This document shows positions 22,946 through 36,200 of a stretch of 64,000 nt of DNA, piece after piece. The position numbers and the translations under genes were made by a program. The stretch comes from Sclerurus mexicanus (taxonomy: Eukaryota > Chordata > Aves > Passeriformes > Furnariidae), in assembly GCA_013396755.1 (NCBI GenBank), contig VWZF01006077.1, positions 62,001 to 126,000 on the forward strand. Reading direction: 5' to 3'. The notes under the pieces were generated by a model. That model searched no databases. It was not told the DNA's origin and saw only the letters and a program-made list of their open reading frames with translations. Positions within the stretch are counted from its first letter, which is position 1. Each line of letters opens with the position of its first letter.

Positions 22946-25414
22946 CGGAGAGGAGGGCAAATAGTGGTGAATTTTAACATACCTCCTCTAAACTATAATA
23001 GTAAGATGAGATGACATGGAATTTGTTTTGATGGAAATAGTTTAAAACCCTTGAAGAACACATTCTGCAAAAATATTTTTTTTTTTGTGAAATCCATAGG
23101 AACTGATTCACTAAAATTATGCCAAGTCAGAAGCTTATAAAACCAACTGGAAAATTACTATTCCATATGCATGTGTGTCTGTGTTCACCCATGCATACAA
23201 ATGCTGTGCACAGGCATATAGAAGGTGGTGCCTGTAAAATTTTTATGTAGATTGTTCTTTGAGGTGATCGAGGATCATAAAATTGAGCAGATTTCTACAT
23301 GACATTTGGGAACAGCTGTACCTTCCTTATTCCCCCACCTCTTGAGCTGATGTCTGGTGATTTAAAGGGCTGACTCCATCAAATGTGGCAGCTGCTCTTC
23401 TCTTGCAGCTGGACAGAGTATTCCTGAATTGTCTGCAATTTTATTTTTGTTGTCCAAACCCTCATCTAAAACAGTTAGGTCCTACAAAAATAAACTCTTA
23501 TTTTAGCATCTTTCAAAACTTGATTTATGATTACAGTGTTGCAAATGAGTTACAAGGTTAACTTAATATAATATGGGAGTATTTATATAAAGATTGATGT
23601 AAAAATCACATTAATTTATTCCAGAAAAGTAAATTAATTTTGCATAACATTCATATTCTGTGTAGGACTGATAAACACATTATTTGACTTGAAATAATAT
23701 AGAAGAGAAAAGCCTTCCACAGTTCTGATTCCTCATCAAGGTGGGAACAGTCACATCAGGAAACTTGTAAATATGTCCTCAGAGCTCACATTGTTGTGAA
23801 TTAACTGTGAACTGGACAAAGCCTTTTGATACAGATCCACAAGTGCCTTCAGCATCGGAAACCAACTCTCCCCCTATTTCCAGCAGCCTGGAAGAGCTCT
23901 GAGTCCACACATTCTAGCACTTGAGAAGTAAAGACAGGACCATAATTTTTATATATATGTATGTATAAAAATTAATTTTTTTTAGCTAGACAGATCCTTA
24001 CTTACTGCATGTATTGAAGAGGGCTCCTGCTGTTGCTGTTTTACATAGTGGCATGGTACATACACACCCACTGTCTATCTTGCATTTAATATGTTCCTCT
24101 AAGCCTGTTGATGATTTTGATGTGTGCTGAAGTGTTGAGCAAGAGGTACAGTGCATTAAAACCTAATTACTTCACATAATAAACTTCTGCAGTCATGACG
24201 AAGTAGAGAGTTTCTGGCTCTCTATACCAGTGTGATATGCACTTGTACTCAGAGGGAGGTATAAATCAGGCATAAAGCTGTGTGTGGCAGAGGGCAGCAG
24301 TGTGTCCTCAAACCCTGGACCATAGGGAGCCTGAGTGGTACAAACCACAGAGCAGTCACATGCATGCACTGGACTTACACTATTGATTCCTACATCACAG
24401 CAATTTATACTGACTTGGAGCCATTAGAAATGAAGTGTTCTGAGGCAGTGAGGTGACATTGTTGTCAGGGGCCACCACCACGGTGATGAATGAAGGCTCA
24501 GCCCAGGGTGTAACACCTGCTGGTGCCTGCGTGAGCTGCTTACGCTGGAGTACAAATGAAGATGATTTGAGCTGCTCTGGCTCTAAAAGAACAGGGCACC
24601 AGGGCATGCCTGTGGGAAGTAGCTCCCAAACAGCACTTTGGGGTGCTCCACTCCTGTGGCTGGAGGTGCTGGTTGGGAACATGCACAAAAATGCAGTGAG
24701 GTTCACAGGCTCTATGGGACCAGTAGTTATTTTCTTTGCAAACAATGCCCTCTCACTGCAGAAGTGCAGGTGTGTAAATGTTCCTCTCTTGACAAACACT
24801 GAATTTTGGCAAACTGTTTCTTTTTGAGCAGACATGATCTCACTGTGTTTAATGGCCTTTTGTTTTTCTCTCCTTTTTCTGTCCCCCCCGGTTGTTTTTT
24901 CCCCATCTTGTTCCCCTCAATCACCACCCTGGGCTTGCCCCTCTCTCTTGCCTGCTTGCCAGATCACTCTCCTGCGCTCCACTAAGCCTTGCAACACAGT
25001 TCTTCTGCATCCTGGAGAACGCATCTCCTCTGCAACAAGAGACTGAGCTCAGCTGCTTTTTCTGGGTATTTCATCAGGGCAATGGGAGGCACTGATGCAA
25101 AAGGCAGCCCTGACTGGAAAATCATGCCCCTGTCATTCTGGTCCTATTAAGAGAGCCTCTGCTCAGCAGTGCACTCAGGCATCCCTCAGCCAAGTAAATA
25201 ACTGACAGAGCCATCAGCCTCCAAGGGGAACCCCGTGTCTACCAGCTGGGGACCAAGGCTTGCTTTCTGGCTATTTGTCTGTGCCTCCAAAGTGCAGTAT
25301 TATGAGTGAATATTATTTCCTTTATGCCCTTGGCAATTTATAGGCCTGTGCTGTGTTCTCCTTTGCTCCCCTCTGCTCTAGCAGAGCCTTGATGTACCTC
25401 CTTGTCCACTGCCT
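22946..25414. other. Unique non-coding sequence
   Basis: AT-rich, with TA/TG-rich low-complexity sequence at 23945-23968. Overlapping open frames of about 125-145 codons at 24395-24835 on opposite strands show no known domain. Confidence 0.5.
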
Positions 25415-25595
25415 GGAAGCTGATCCAGCCCTCTTGTCACCTTTGTATCTTCTGTAGCTCTGCTAGATCTGCCTGACACAGCAGGGCTGAAGCAGACATG
25501 ATATTTGAGATGGATTTATAGGGAGGCTCTTTGTTTTCTGTTCCTCTCCTAGCAATTCCTAGCATTCCAGTTGCTTTTTAACCCAAAACAGCCAC
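25415..25595 (-). mobile_element. Ancient CR1/L3-like LINE fragment
   Basis: On the plus strand, GGAAGCTGATCCAG near 25415 and TTCCTAGCATTCCAGTTGC near 25556-25574 match the reverse complement of the 3' half of old CR1/L3-type LINEs. In those elements a GGAAGCTGTTCCAG-like stretch precedes an ATGGATTTATA segment (here 25510-25520) and a CCTAACATTCTGTTTGC-like stretch. Order and spacing agree. The copy is strongly diverged, with no open frame left. The exact subfamily cannot be set by eye. Confidence 0.55.
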
Positions 25596-28350
25596 TTGGA
25601 GTAGGAAATGGATAGGCACATTTCTATTGGTTTCATTCAACAAATTTCCAGGTAACATTTTCTGCAGAAACTGGTCTTACAAACCCACGTTTTAGGGCTC
25701 CTAGGAAGGCCGGCTGCGTGAGGACATGCCCAAGGGTCTGCTTTCCCAGCTAGGATGACGTTTGGTATTTTCTAGGTTGCTCAGGGGATGTCTGGTTTGA
25801 TGCTAAAAGCCACCTTTAATGAGCTTAACAGATGGGGGAGAAGGCCAGTACTCATTCCAAATTTCCTGATTTGTCAGTTCTGGCTGATTTTAGTGTCATA
25901 TGATCAGTAGGAGAAGTACGTCAGGCTACTCCACAGAATTTTGGGGCACGTGCATTGCCAGACTAGCACAGGGCAGGATCCCAAAGTGCTGCTTCACCAT
26001 GTGTGGAAGGCCCTCAAGAATGAAAGGTGTGGCTTTTGGCTCCATCCTGGTACCAAAGCAGATGCCAAAGCATCACACACGGGGGACGATGGTTTATCCT
26101 GCATTGCACAGGGGTTTTGGTGCTGGCATGTGTCAGGCTGTCTGCAAAACAGACTCAGGTAGTGCAGGAACTCACTGCCTGGACTTGAAGGTGCAGCGGG
26201 AAGTATCAGTGGAGCCTGCTTTCAGCAGCAAGAGTTTTTGGTTTTTAGGGATCCTTGGAGGCATTTAGACAGCCAGAAACCACAGGCAAGTATTTAAACA
26301 GAAACCTGAGATCCAAACAGTGTCTCAGGCACTGCAGTTCTCTCCAGGACTGGGATAGACTGAGCTACAAGGAGAGCCTTTTCCACCTAGCAAGGCAGTA
26401 GAAAAGAGCCACAACAAGCCGAGAAGAGACCTGGAAGCTCCCAGACTGAAATGTGAGGGGTGGTCCAAACTGGACCCCAGACAGGAAAGCAGCCTGGAAA
26501 GGGGAAGCAGTCTGTAGCAGGTCAAATGGTGCTTTATCAAGTATCTTATTTCCAGACATCTCATACCATTTCTGAACAAACCAGCACACTACCCCAGCAC
26601 AATGCTGGGTGAGAAGGGCATGTACAAAAGGGCTGCAAACCCGAAGGGTTTACTACCATTTCCCAGAGGACCAGAAACACTAACAGCATCCCCCAGACTG
26701 CACTGGGCAATCCCAGCCCTTCGAACTGACATGTTGCCATGGGCAGGATGCCCCACTTTCAGGGCCAGCCCTGCTCCAAGCCAATATTATCTTTGTCAGG
26801 AACCTGGAAACTTTGTACCCTGGAAAAGAGATAGCCTCTTCCAGAGCTCAGCTAATGGGCCTTGATCCTCCATTTGCAAGACAGTTCTTTTTTCCCATTG
26901 CAAGTTTCATTTGCTGATGTCTTGTTCCCACTGCTTCTCTGGATCAACTCTAGCCACTTTTATAGGCAACAAAAGGTACTAAAATGTGAAGGCAAGAGGA
27001 ACAGAAAAATCAGATTTGGGCTTTATCCACTCAAGAAATTTAGAATTTAGTATTGAGCCATGTCCTAAAGCAGACCTTCCTAGTTGTGTCAGGTCTGCTG
27101 CCAGCTCTAATGCTTTTGCTGAAAGTCCGGAGATGTTTAATGGTGCAGTTAAAACCCCAGTTCCTGAAGGCAGGTCATGAGGTGAAAAATCTCAACTTAA
27201 CTTGTATTAAAAAGTCAATTTGCAATGCTGTGGCTCTGTGGGGAAGACTGTGACCCAGGAGTAACTTAAAAGCTTGGGTGGCAGATGCCAAAAAACCAAG
27301 AATCTCTGTGCCACTACCAGCATTTGGAGACTTTTGTACCTACATCCCCTGCTTCAGCAGCACTTTGTCGTGCTGCAGAAATATCCCCAGCTTGTTGCAG
27401 AAGCACATGGGCCCGAGAAACATGAGATTTGCTCTTTCCATAGATCAGATCTGGAGAAGAAGATGTTTATCTCCAAATCACACCAGCCCTCTTGCTGGGC
27501 TCCAGGAGGAAGATGAGGGGTGCAGGCTCCCCACCTTGTGCAATGGCACTGTTGCTTTCTGGCTACACATCCCTGGAAGCTGCAGATGTCCCTTATCCTG
27601 GCCATTGTGTATCAAGGGATGAAGATGGACTGTAGTGACTGGCAAGAATCTCAAGGAGAACCCAGGGTTAGGCTCATGGATTTCACAACTCCTCTGAGCC
27701 TGCAGAGAGCATGCATCCTAAATTCAGATTCCCCCCCTTCCCTAGACTTGGCACAATGATTCATCTGTGCATTTGCTTAAAGGATTTCACTGTCAGCCAA
27801 TCCAAGGTTTCTTCATTGACCACAGTTAATTTTGGTATGCAGAAAATGCCTGGGTAAGGACAGGGATCTAAGCTGCTGCAGTTTCAGTGTCTGAGAGCTG
27901 CCTGCTGTATATTAACAACAGACTAAACAGCTCTCACCAGCTGAGTCTCAATTTCCATCACTACAGTTTTGTACTTACAACACTTCTGTGATATGGAAAG
28001 TAACTTGTGAAAAACCTCACCTGAGGAAGGACTGAGCTGAAACATCCTTAGAAGTCTGGGTCTTCTTCAAGAACTATGGGTGTTTGGGAACTTGTGAGTT
28101 TCTCAGCCTGCGTGGATTCAGGCTAGGGAACAAAATACGGTCTGACATGTGACCAGCCTTGGCTGTTGGATGTGTGGCATTGCTGAGGCTTTTCTCCCTG
28201 TAGGAAAGATTGAGGCCAAATATCTTTATTTGCATATTGGGGGTGATGGAAGCTGCTTGTGCGCAATGAAGAGAACACAGTTCAAGCTAGAGACTAGAAC
28301 AAGACTGATTTACTACTTTTTTGCATAAGCCTATAACTTGTCCAGAACTT
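25596..28350. other. Unique non-coding sequence
   Basis: No exon, RNA gene or repeat recognised. The open frames (at most 122 codons) are without known domains. Confidence 0.5.
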
Positions 28351-28351
28351 G

Positions 28352-28371
28352 TTTTTTTTTTTTTTTTTTTT
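28352..28371 (+). repeat. Poly(T) run
   Basis: Twenty consecutive T. It could be a reversed poly(A) of a processed insertion, but the sequence to its left on the plus strand and to its right show no recognisable retrocopy. Confidence 0.9.
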
Positions 28372-31300
28372 CCTGAGAAGCTGCTGTCATCTGCAAAAAA
28401 TGTGACTAATTCCACCTCAACACAAGAAAGATGCAAGGGAGGCAGATTCCTCGGGGATCTTTGTTCTTGGAGAAAAAACCAGCCTTTTATGAGTTGGTCA
28501 GCTCTACATGAGAGGGACAAAAACATACAGTTGTTTCCCTTGCTGATAGCAGCGAAAAAGAAAGGACCATCCGGAGAGTGCCCTGCTTGGACCTCAGCAT
28601 CAAACAGCTGAGGAGAGCTGGGGAAGGTGGAAAGACTGCAAGGGGAAGGGAAAAGGAGATGAGACCCTGCGGGAGCTCCAGAGACTTTTTTTTGCTCAAG
28701 GCACAAAGCTCGCCTCTGTTGTGCATGTGTGCTCTCCAATCATCTCCTCCAAGGCTAGGAAACCCTGGCAGCAGGAAGGAAGCTGGTGAGACAGAGGCAT
28801 TTTGCATCGTACCACAGCCATGAAATGCTGGAGGGTGCATCTGAGCGCTAACAAACACCAAAGACACCCTTGTTCCCAAGGTCTCCTCAGGCAGGGGGTC
28901 CCCAGCACTGCCCAGGCATTTGGATGACCTTGCTTGCTGCAGCTTACGGCCACAATCCCTGCTAAGCAGCTCCAGGGGGGAAAAAAAAGAGCATTTTGGG
29001 TTATATTTCTACAGCAGTCCAGAAATGCACCGACAGCCCCAGGTACAGCTACACCAGGCCTAATCCAGGAGTTGCCCTGGATTTTACAATGGATCTAACG
29101 TTGCATTCAGAAGCATTTTAATTCATCCTGTTAAATGTGCCTGGTCATGAACCTATGATGCAAATCAACACCACAGCAGTTCTGAAAGGAAAAAGGACTT
29201 CTGTGTACTGCATACAAGATGTTCTGGTATTTAGATCAGCTCCAGCAGTCTTCATTAAAATAGACACCAATTGAAGCAGGTCTAAAGCAGAGTGACAAGA
29301 GAATGAAGCCAAAACAGAATGAAAATGTAGCAATTTCCACCCAGCACCTAACTTTAATGCAGGGTTTTATCTTCTAATTAAATCCCCCAGTCACATCTTT
29401 CTATGTATGGTTGTCTTTGCTTGAAAATAGGCAAGGTGGTACAGTATTTAGAGAAGTGCATTTTTATATCCATTTCAAATTACAAGCTGGTTCCCTGCTG
29501 AGGTGCTCTCTTATTAGGGCCAGCCAGGAAAAAACACTCAAAATGTCATGAATTGAGGGCTAACTGCTGTACTGGTGGGGCAGGCAGGGTTTCAGCAGGT
29601 AGCCACACAGAGCCTAAGTAGGGCCAGGACAGAGTTTTTCCTCTCTCTGAGCTGCCGTGCTGCAGTCTGTGTTAGAAATGAACTCTGCACCGTGTTGTGC
29701 ACATGGACCATAGTGCATGAAGATGAGGGCAACATTTAACTTCCTTTAACAAGCTCCTCACCTTCTCCTTTGCTCTTGATCCATCCTTGTGCGTGCTCTG
29801 AGGACCTTCGCCTCTTCAGCTTCCGTACATCAGCTCCTCGGTCCTGGGCAGAGTGCAGTCCTTGCTCTGGCACAGGACTGGCAGTGTCCTGGCAAAGGCA
29901 GAATCAAGCTCACAGCATAAAGGCCCATGACTTCTGCCCACCTTAGACTTGTCAGGCCCATGTTCCACCAGCCTGACCACCACCACAGAGGGGTTTACTG
30001 TGCTGGAGCCATCAGAACCCAACTCCATCCCAGATCCACGTGAGGAAAACCCTTGCATAAGTCTCCAGGTCAGCACTTGCTCCATCAAATCAGATATCTT
30101 TGGTTGCTGATTTATAGCTGGGTAATTTCCCACTCACCTGGGCTACTGAGGACTTTGGCTACCTCAGGACTGGGGGCAGATGCTCTGTCATCTCAGCTGT
30201 TGGCATCCTGCTCTGCTCAGCCACGCATGTCCAACGTCCAACTACCACGGAAAGCTAGAGGGAGATAGAACTGAGGAAGAGCCTGACACTGCTAAAAATC
30301 AACTTGCAGTCCTTCGTGATTCCCAAAGAGGTTTCCATCAGAGACAGCTGACTGGGTAATGGAAGGGTTTGGGGAGGTTATTTCATCCCAGGTCTACACC
30401 ATTTGATAACTTGCAATAAAATGCCAACAAAACAGTGGTTTTCGTTGAATGCCCTCATTTGGGTCTCTAGAAAGCAGCCATCATTTACATATAAAATCCT
30501 TACAGATGGCAGCTTGAATGAGGACAGGGAATTCTGGATTTCATTCCAAATTAAAACTTAGGTGGCAAACATTTTCAGCTGTTCAGGAGAGCCTTCCACT
30601 TGCTCTTGAGGAGAACCAGAAATGTTTTCATAAAAATGTGTTTCATCAAGAAGCTCTCACTGCTGGGAATAAAGGAGGTAAACATTTCTATAGGGATTAT
30701 TTATTACATACCAGTGTTCTGACAAGATAGGGGATATTCAGTCTTTTTTCATATTCTTTCGTATACATTAAATCAAACCCCAGAACCATTTAACAATTTA
30801 TAGGCTCCTTTCCACATCGTATCAGTCTCTGCAGGTGTCATTATAACAGGTTTCCCTTCCAACAGCTTCTATTGTCTTCACCCATTTGTCGTCCCCTTCC
30901 CAACAGCTACTGGGAACTGTAAGCTGTAACTCTGGACACAGTGAAAGAAAATCTTTAAAAGGTTTTCAAAGAATATTCAACAAATTATAGGAGTTTGTGT
31001 GACCTGTATGTTAGGGTCAAATGGGCTGAGAGATGCCCTGCTCAGAGGTGCTGAATCATTTTGCAGCAGCAGTGAATTTCATCCTACTGAAACTTGGACA
31101 AACACTTTGAGCGGCACAAAAATGAACAATGATTCTGCCCACAGCTATGGAAGCCTTGCCTTTTCCACAGTTCATGCCCAAACAAGCACTGCTGCGTGGT
31201 GGCTGGCCCTTTGGCCAAGCTGCTGTGTTGCCAAGCTGCAGTGAGGGCCTCCCCTGGAGCAGGGGAAGGATGGGGGGTACCACTGAGGGTGGAATGCAGA

Positions 31301-33697
31301 AACAAGGAATGTAGCTTATCTGTCACCCCCCACTTCCCTGGATCTGGGTGGCACATCACATTTACAGCACCACAGCCACCTCTGCCTGTGCCTGCTGCTC
31401 CTCAGGGTTGCTTGGTACCTGATCCTGATGGATGAGGAGCACGTTCAGCTCCTGTCTCACGGCAGGTTAAGTGACACCTGAGGGGAGTCCCATCCTTCAT
31501 CCTGCTAGCACCAGATCTGCAGCTGTGCAGATGAGCAGGAAAAAGGGCGTGTGCAGAACATATTTTGGGCCAGGCACTTAAATTTTAAACTGGTTTTTGC
31601 TCTGTATTCCTTTAAGCCCTGCAAAAGCTGTGATGACTCTCTGCTGTTCTACTAGCACTTGTATTTTTTTTTAAAGACATTGAAATAGATCTGACCGTAA
31701 GCCCAGATGTACAGTCAACAAGAACTTTGCATGTGTCAGGGTTTCAGGAATAGATCTAATTTTTGTGTCATTTTGAGCCATATTTAAAAAAAAAAAGGTT
31801 TCTGAATATCAACTGGGCTATGAATTCTCTTTGGTTCAGTCTTGCTGAGTCAGATTAATCATGTTTACTAAGCTATAGAAATGCTTGATAAGTTTTTTCT
31901 CCCCCTCCTTTTTTTTTATTTTTTTTTTAAACTCAGCATTCTCAGAAATTGCTGGTTGCTTTTTAAAACAACTGACAAAGTAAACCCCACACAACACAAG
32001 AGCACTAAAACATAGTTTCATGTGTTATTTAGCTCAATTTGCTTAAATCCCATTAGCACTGTCAATAAATTTCTGCTCCCTACCCTAAAAAGTTTCAACA
32101 TCTCAGCCCTTTGTTTTGTTCACTCGAGTTTTTTTTTGTGAGAGGGACTCCACCTCAAAGCAGATTGTGCCCAGTGCTCCCCTTCGCTGGACTTTATGCC
32201 GCCTGTGCACTGAATGGTTTAACAAGTGTGTGTTAAATGTTATCATAAGAGCTGAATTGTAAAGTGGTGAAATCATTCGAAAGTGCAACAGGCCTTAGAG
32301 GCACAGCACAGCTCATGTTCATTAGAGCAAGCTCAGTCACAAATATCCTCTTGATATTTGCCAAGAAAATCTGTTATTTTCCAGAAAACGTAAAAAGCTG
32401 AAAGCGCAGAGTATTTTTCATCATTAGTTCCTGTCCTTTTTGTTGCATGTCCTCTGTTCTACTTTTACATAACGTTCCCAAACTCTACATCAGAATTAAG
32501 GCAAACGGGATGAAAAGTTTTTCAGGTTTTTTAAAAAATAAATATTCATTAAGGCCAAAGACTCTCTCAGTTTCTGCAGAGGTCCAGGGCCGTGGACACA
32601 GCAGAAGGGGTCCACTGGGTGCTGCAGGGCTTGGGTGACCAGTTTCTCCCCCAGACTTCTCCTACCACTCTTTTCCCAGAGCCACAGTCTGCTGCTCAGT
32701 CTCATCTCCCTCACGAGTGCAATTCACTGTGCAGGAAGTGTCTGTGCAGCCAAATAGTTTGCAATTTCTTTTCAAATAATTTCCTATCTTCTGCTGCCTC
32801 TGCATGCTGTATTGGCAAGTTCAATGCATTCATTCACATTCTCCTGATAAACATGTCAGCAGATTTGAGAAAGCAAATTTGTTTCTGCTCTGCCAAAGCC
32901 AACCAATGCATGCCTATGTTTTCCTTTCAACACAGAAGTGTGGTTTGCTGGGATTTACCAACAGTTACTGGGCCGGATTTCAGTCCCCATTCAGATTCTG
33001 TTTATTTTTGGATCTAGGATTCAATGGTAACATTTGGTCAGCTTTGAATGTCTGTCTGATTTTAGCTAAGAAATTTCTTATGTTATCAATTAGAAACAGG
33101 CCATTTCTCAGGATTACCCTCCCAAATCAATTAATGTTTTACAGTACTTATATTGTAAAATTTATTGTGTATAAAACTCCTAAGTTCTACAATGTGTCTT
33201 GTCTCTAACAGTCTACACAAAGCTGCCTTTATATCTGTATCTTGTCTACTACGGCTAACCCAGAATAAAACCCGCAGCTCTCTGTATTGCAGTGTTTACA
33301 GACTGAGAGCCCTTCTCCTGCCCTCTCCTGCCAGCACAAACTGCCTCCTGGAGCCAGAACTGTAATCCATGCCATGAAAGCAAGAGATGGTCTCTCCCCA
33401 GACGTATCCTGGAAATGATCATCCAACAGCCCTACTCTTCCTGCCTTGCAGCAGCCCAAATCAGATCAGAACCGCACACTCCCAATATAGTACCGAGGCA
33501 AAGACATCTTCTGCTTTGCTCTGTACTAAGACCTACCCAAGGTACTAATTATGCATCGTTTTGACACTAATTGCTTGGCAGCCCCATTTGCCTTCAGATA
33601 CCTTGTTACAGCAGTTGCTTATGTTTATTTGTTTCATCTAATCCATGGAAAGCAGTTGGGCAGCAGCCAGGTCTGCCAGGAGGTGTTTCATTGCCCC
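28372..33697. other. Unique non-coding sequence
   Basis: Nothing recognisable apart from a pyrimidine tract at 31893-31928, broken only by one A. Open frames reach 150 codons near 28287-28739 and have no known domain. The stretch at about 31990-32480 is AT-rich and free of visible repeats; whether it is conserved cannot be judged from one sequence. Confidence 0.5.
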
Positions 33698-33796
33698 TGT
33701 GGCACCCGGGGCAGAAAATAATGCACAAGCTGCAGGGCTCTGTGTTGCCTTGACTCTGATACAAACACCTCTCCTGGCTTGCAAAGGCATTTGGGA
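33698..33796 (+). repeat. Dispersed repeat of unknown family, copy A
   Basis: 33730-33796 matches 37448-37516 at more than 80 percent by eye, with only small indels. Shared blocks include GTGTTGCCTTG, CTCTGAT, CACCTCTCCTGGCTTGCAAA and GGCAT. Weaker similarity extends about 30 bases left (CAGAAA, then ATGC, then CTGCAGG). Both copies are in the same orientation, 3.7 kb apart. It does not match CR1 or another family I can name. It could be an old transposon or a local duplication. Confidence 0.65.
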
Positions 33797-35430
33797 CCCA
33801 CAGAGCCACAGCTTTTGACATGGGAACTGCTAGGCAGGGCTCGGTTCCTTGCACGGAAAGGTGACACCTAATGGCTCAGGTGGAGGTGCTCGGGGTCACA
33901 CGCAGAACCCACAGTGTGCAGTCAGAGAATAGATAGGCTCGAAAGAACATAATGTGGCATGAACGATAAGGGAACTCTGCATGAGTGGAGATGCACTTTG
34001 TTCAAAGCCAGTAAGTCTTCCCCTAAACGGGAAGACTGGAAAGGTTGAAATGTCAGATTCCTGTGGGAGAGAAACTCTAACCTTCCTAACTCTGCCGTTA
34101 TCTCTGTGAAAACTGCACCATGTGAAGTTTTGGTTTCCAAACACACACGGATCATCGTGTTTGAGGTTCCTGTGGGCAGACCCCTTTGGGCTTGGTGCTC
34201 TGGCTCAGGAGCAACAAAGAATAAAGCAGGCTCAGTGTAGTGCTCCTGACTGCATGTTCTTGCTGAAGTCCATGTCCCAAACAAGCTTTTTAAGGATGAT
34301 TTCCCACTAAACCCAGGCACATAATAATTTGGGATCAGACAGGGGCTTCTGGGAAGACCAAATAAATATCACTGCTTTAATTCCAGATCAGCAGCTTCTC
34401 TAGGAAAGCAGCTCCGTCTATGTACAGACTCTTGAAGAGTTTGACCATGTCATGTGTGTCTCTATTAAATGTATGGGTTTAGATCTACTTATTATTTTTT
34501 CTGCTGCTGCAAACTACAGAGCAAATTTTAGCTGACATGTGTTACAGAAGCCAAATAGGAAAGGGTAAATTTCCTGTGGCAATTAGTCCTAATCAGAGAA
34601 TTATTCCAGCATCCTCAAGAATTCTCTGATACAGTAGTTTGAAGGACTTTAATGCTGAGAACTGAGTTTCTCCGAATATTTTCCTCAGAGAAATCAGTGT
34701 GTCTCACAGCAACAGACCTAACACCATGATGTCCCAAACTTACCTCCTGCTTCTCCAAGACTTGCACTTGCCATCCTGCAACACTCACAGTTAGCTGGTG
34801 GACAAAGGTACCCCAGATCAGGCCTTGGAAGCAAATTGCTGGAACTGAATGAGTTTAAGGATTTCAGGAGAATAAATAAAAAATCCCAGAGGCTATATGT
34901 TAGACTGAATCAGGGCCAATTGAAGGTGGTTTATAATAAACACTATCAATTTCCAAATAAATAATGATTCTTAGTGGGTTTGTCCCATTCTTGGCTAAAC
35001 ATCCCATTCTTGGATCTTGTCCAGATATTGATCTGGAAAATTATTTGTCTCTATTGAATAAACTAAAACATGTTTTTTTGGGAGACCATGACTGAATTAT
35101 GCTGTTATTTTTCTTACAAAGCCCTTTTCCCCAGTCTTGGCTGGCATTTTCTCTCAAAAAGGAAGCTAAAGTAATTATTCTAAACAATAGACTTGCTAAA
35201 CATCATCTTAGCATAGGAGTTTGAAATTCAAATTTTGTTGCTGAATTTTCTTGCTAAACCAGGCTTTTTACGGATGAAACTGTCACTTCTAAGTTTTTGT
35301 TTTGCTTATTTTCCACTTGTGAATATGAAATTCTTCCATTTTTCTGCACAGGAAAATATAAGCTTTTCCTTAGCTGGTAAAAATGTCTTTTCCGTTGGTA
35401 ATGGTAATTTTCAGCTCTGCCACCAGGAAA
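33797..35430. other. Unique non-coding sequence
   Basis: No recognisable exon or repeat between the dispersed repeat copy and the CR1 insertion. Confidence 0.5.
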
Positions 35431-36200
35431 GATAGAATCATGGAATGGTTTGGATTGGAAAAGACCTTAAAGATCTTGTTCCAGCCCCCCATGCCATGGG
35501 CAGAGACACCTCTGGCTAAATCAGGTTGGTCCAAGCCCCATCCAACCTGGCCTTGAACACCTCCAGGGATGGGACAGCCACAACTCTTTTGGGCAACCTG
35601 TGCCAGGGCCTCAGCACCCTCACAGGGAAGAATTTCTTCCTAATGTCTAATTTAAACCTACTCTCTGACAGTTTAAAGTCATTCCCTTTTGCTATCACTC
35701 CATGGCCTTGTAAACAGTCCCTCTCCAGCTCTCTTGGAGCCTATTTAAGTAGTGGAAGGGGCCCTAAAGTCTCCCCGGAGCCTTCTGTTCTCCAGACTGA
35801 ACTGTCTGCCTGCACAGGAGAGGTGCTCCACCCCTCTAATCATCTTTGTGGCTTCCTCAGGACTCACTCCAACAGGTCCATGTCCTTCCTGTGCTGGGGA
35901 CCCCAGAGCTGGATGCAGCACTCCAGGTGGGTCTCATGAGAGCAGAGCAGAGGGGCAGAATCACCTCTTCACCCTGCTGCCCTCACTGCCTTTGATGCAG
36001 CCCAGGATACGTTTGGCTTTCTGGTTTGTGAGTGCACATTGCTGGGTCATGTCCAACCTCTCACCCACCAGCACCTGCAAGTCCTTCTCCTCAGGGCTGC
36101 TCTCAATCCATTCTCCACTCAGCTTGTGTTTGTGCTTGAGGTTGCCCTGACCCAGGTGCAGCCACCTGGCCTTATTGAACTTCATGATGTTTGGGTGGGA
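35431..36200 (-). mobile_element. CR1 non-LTR retrotransposon, 5' truncated
   Basis: This is a clear CR1 copy on the minus strand, covering the C-terminal reverse-transcriptase part and the 3' end. In translation order from the right, the minus strand shows GEWIESSPEEKDLQVLV (near 36090-36130), AKRILGCIKGS (near 36000), the CIQLWGPQHRKDMDLL region (near 35880-35920), FKLDIRKKFFPVRV and PSLEVFKARLDGAW (ending near 35530). These pieces are in more than one frame, so the copy is frameshifted and dead. The 3' end reads, on the plus strand, AGAATCATGGAATGGTTTGG from 35434, the hallmark of CR1 tails in birds. It is better preserved than the copy at 2505-3100, so probably younger. About 0.77 kb remains of an element normally near 4.5 kb. 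The 5' break near 36200 is approximate. Confidence 0.93.

Noticed and set aside
28352..28371. Poly(T) as the tail of a processed pseudogene (also 57880-57895)
   Set aside because: No cDNA-like sequence or target-site duplication was recognised beside either run.
35526..36150. Plus-strand open frames over the second CR1 copy
   Set aside because: Antisense shadows of the CR1 reverse-transcriptase region.
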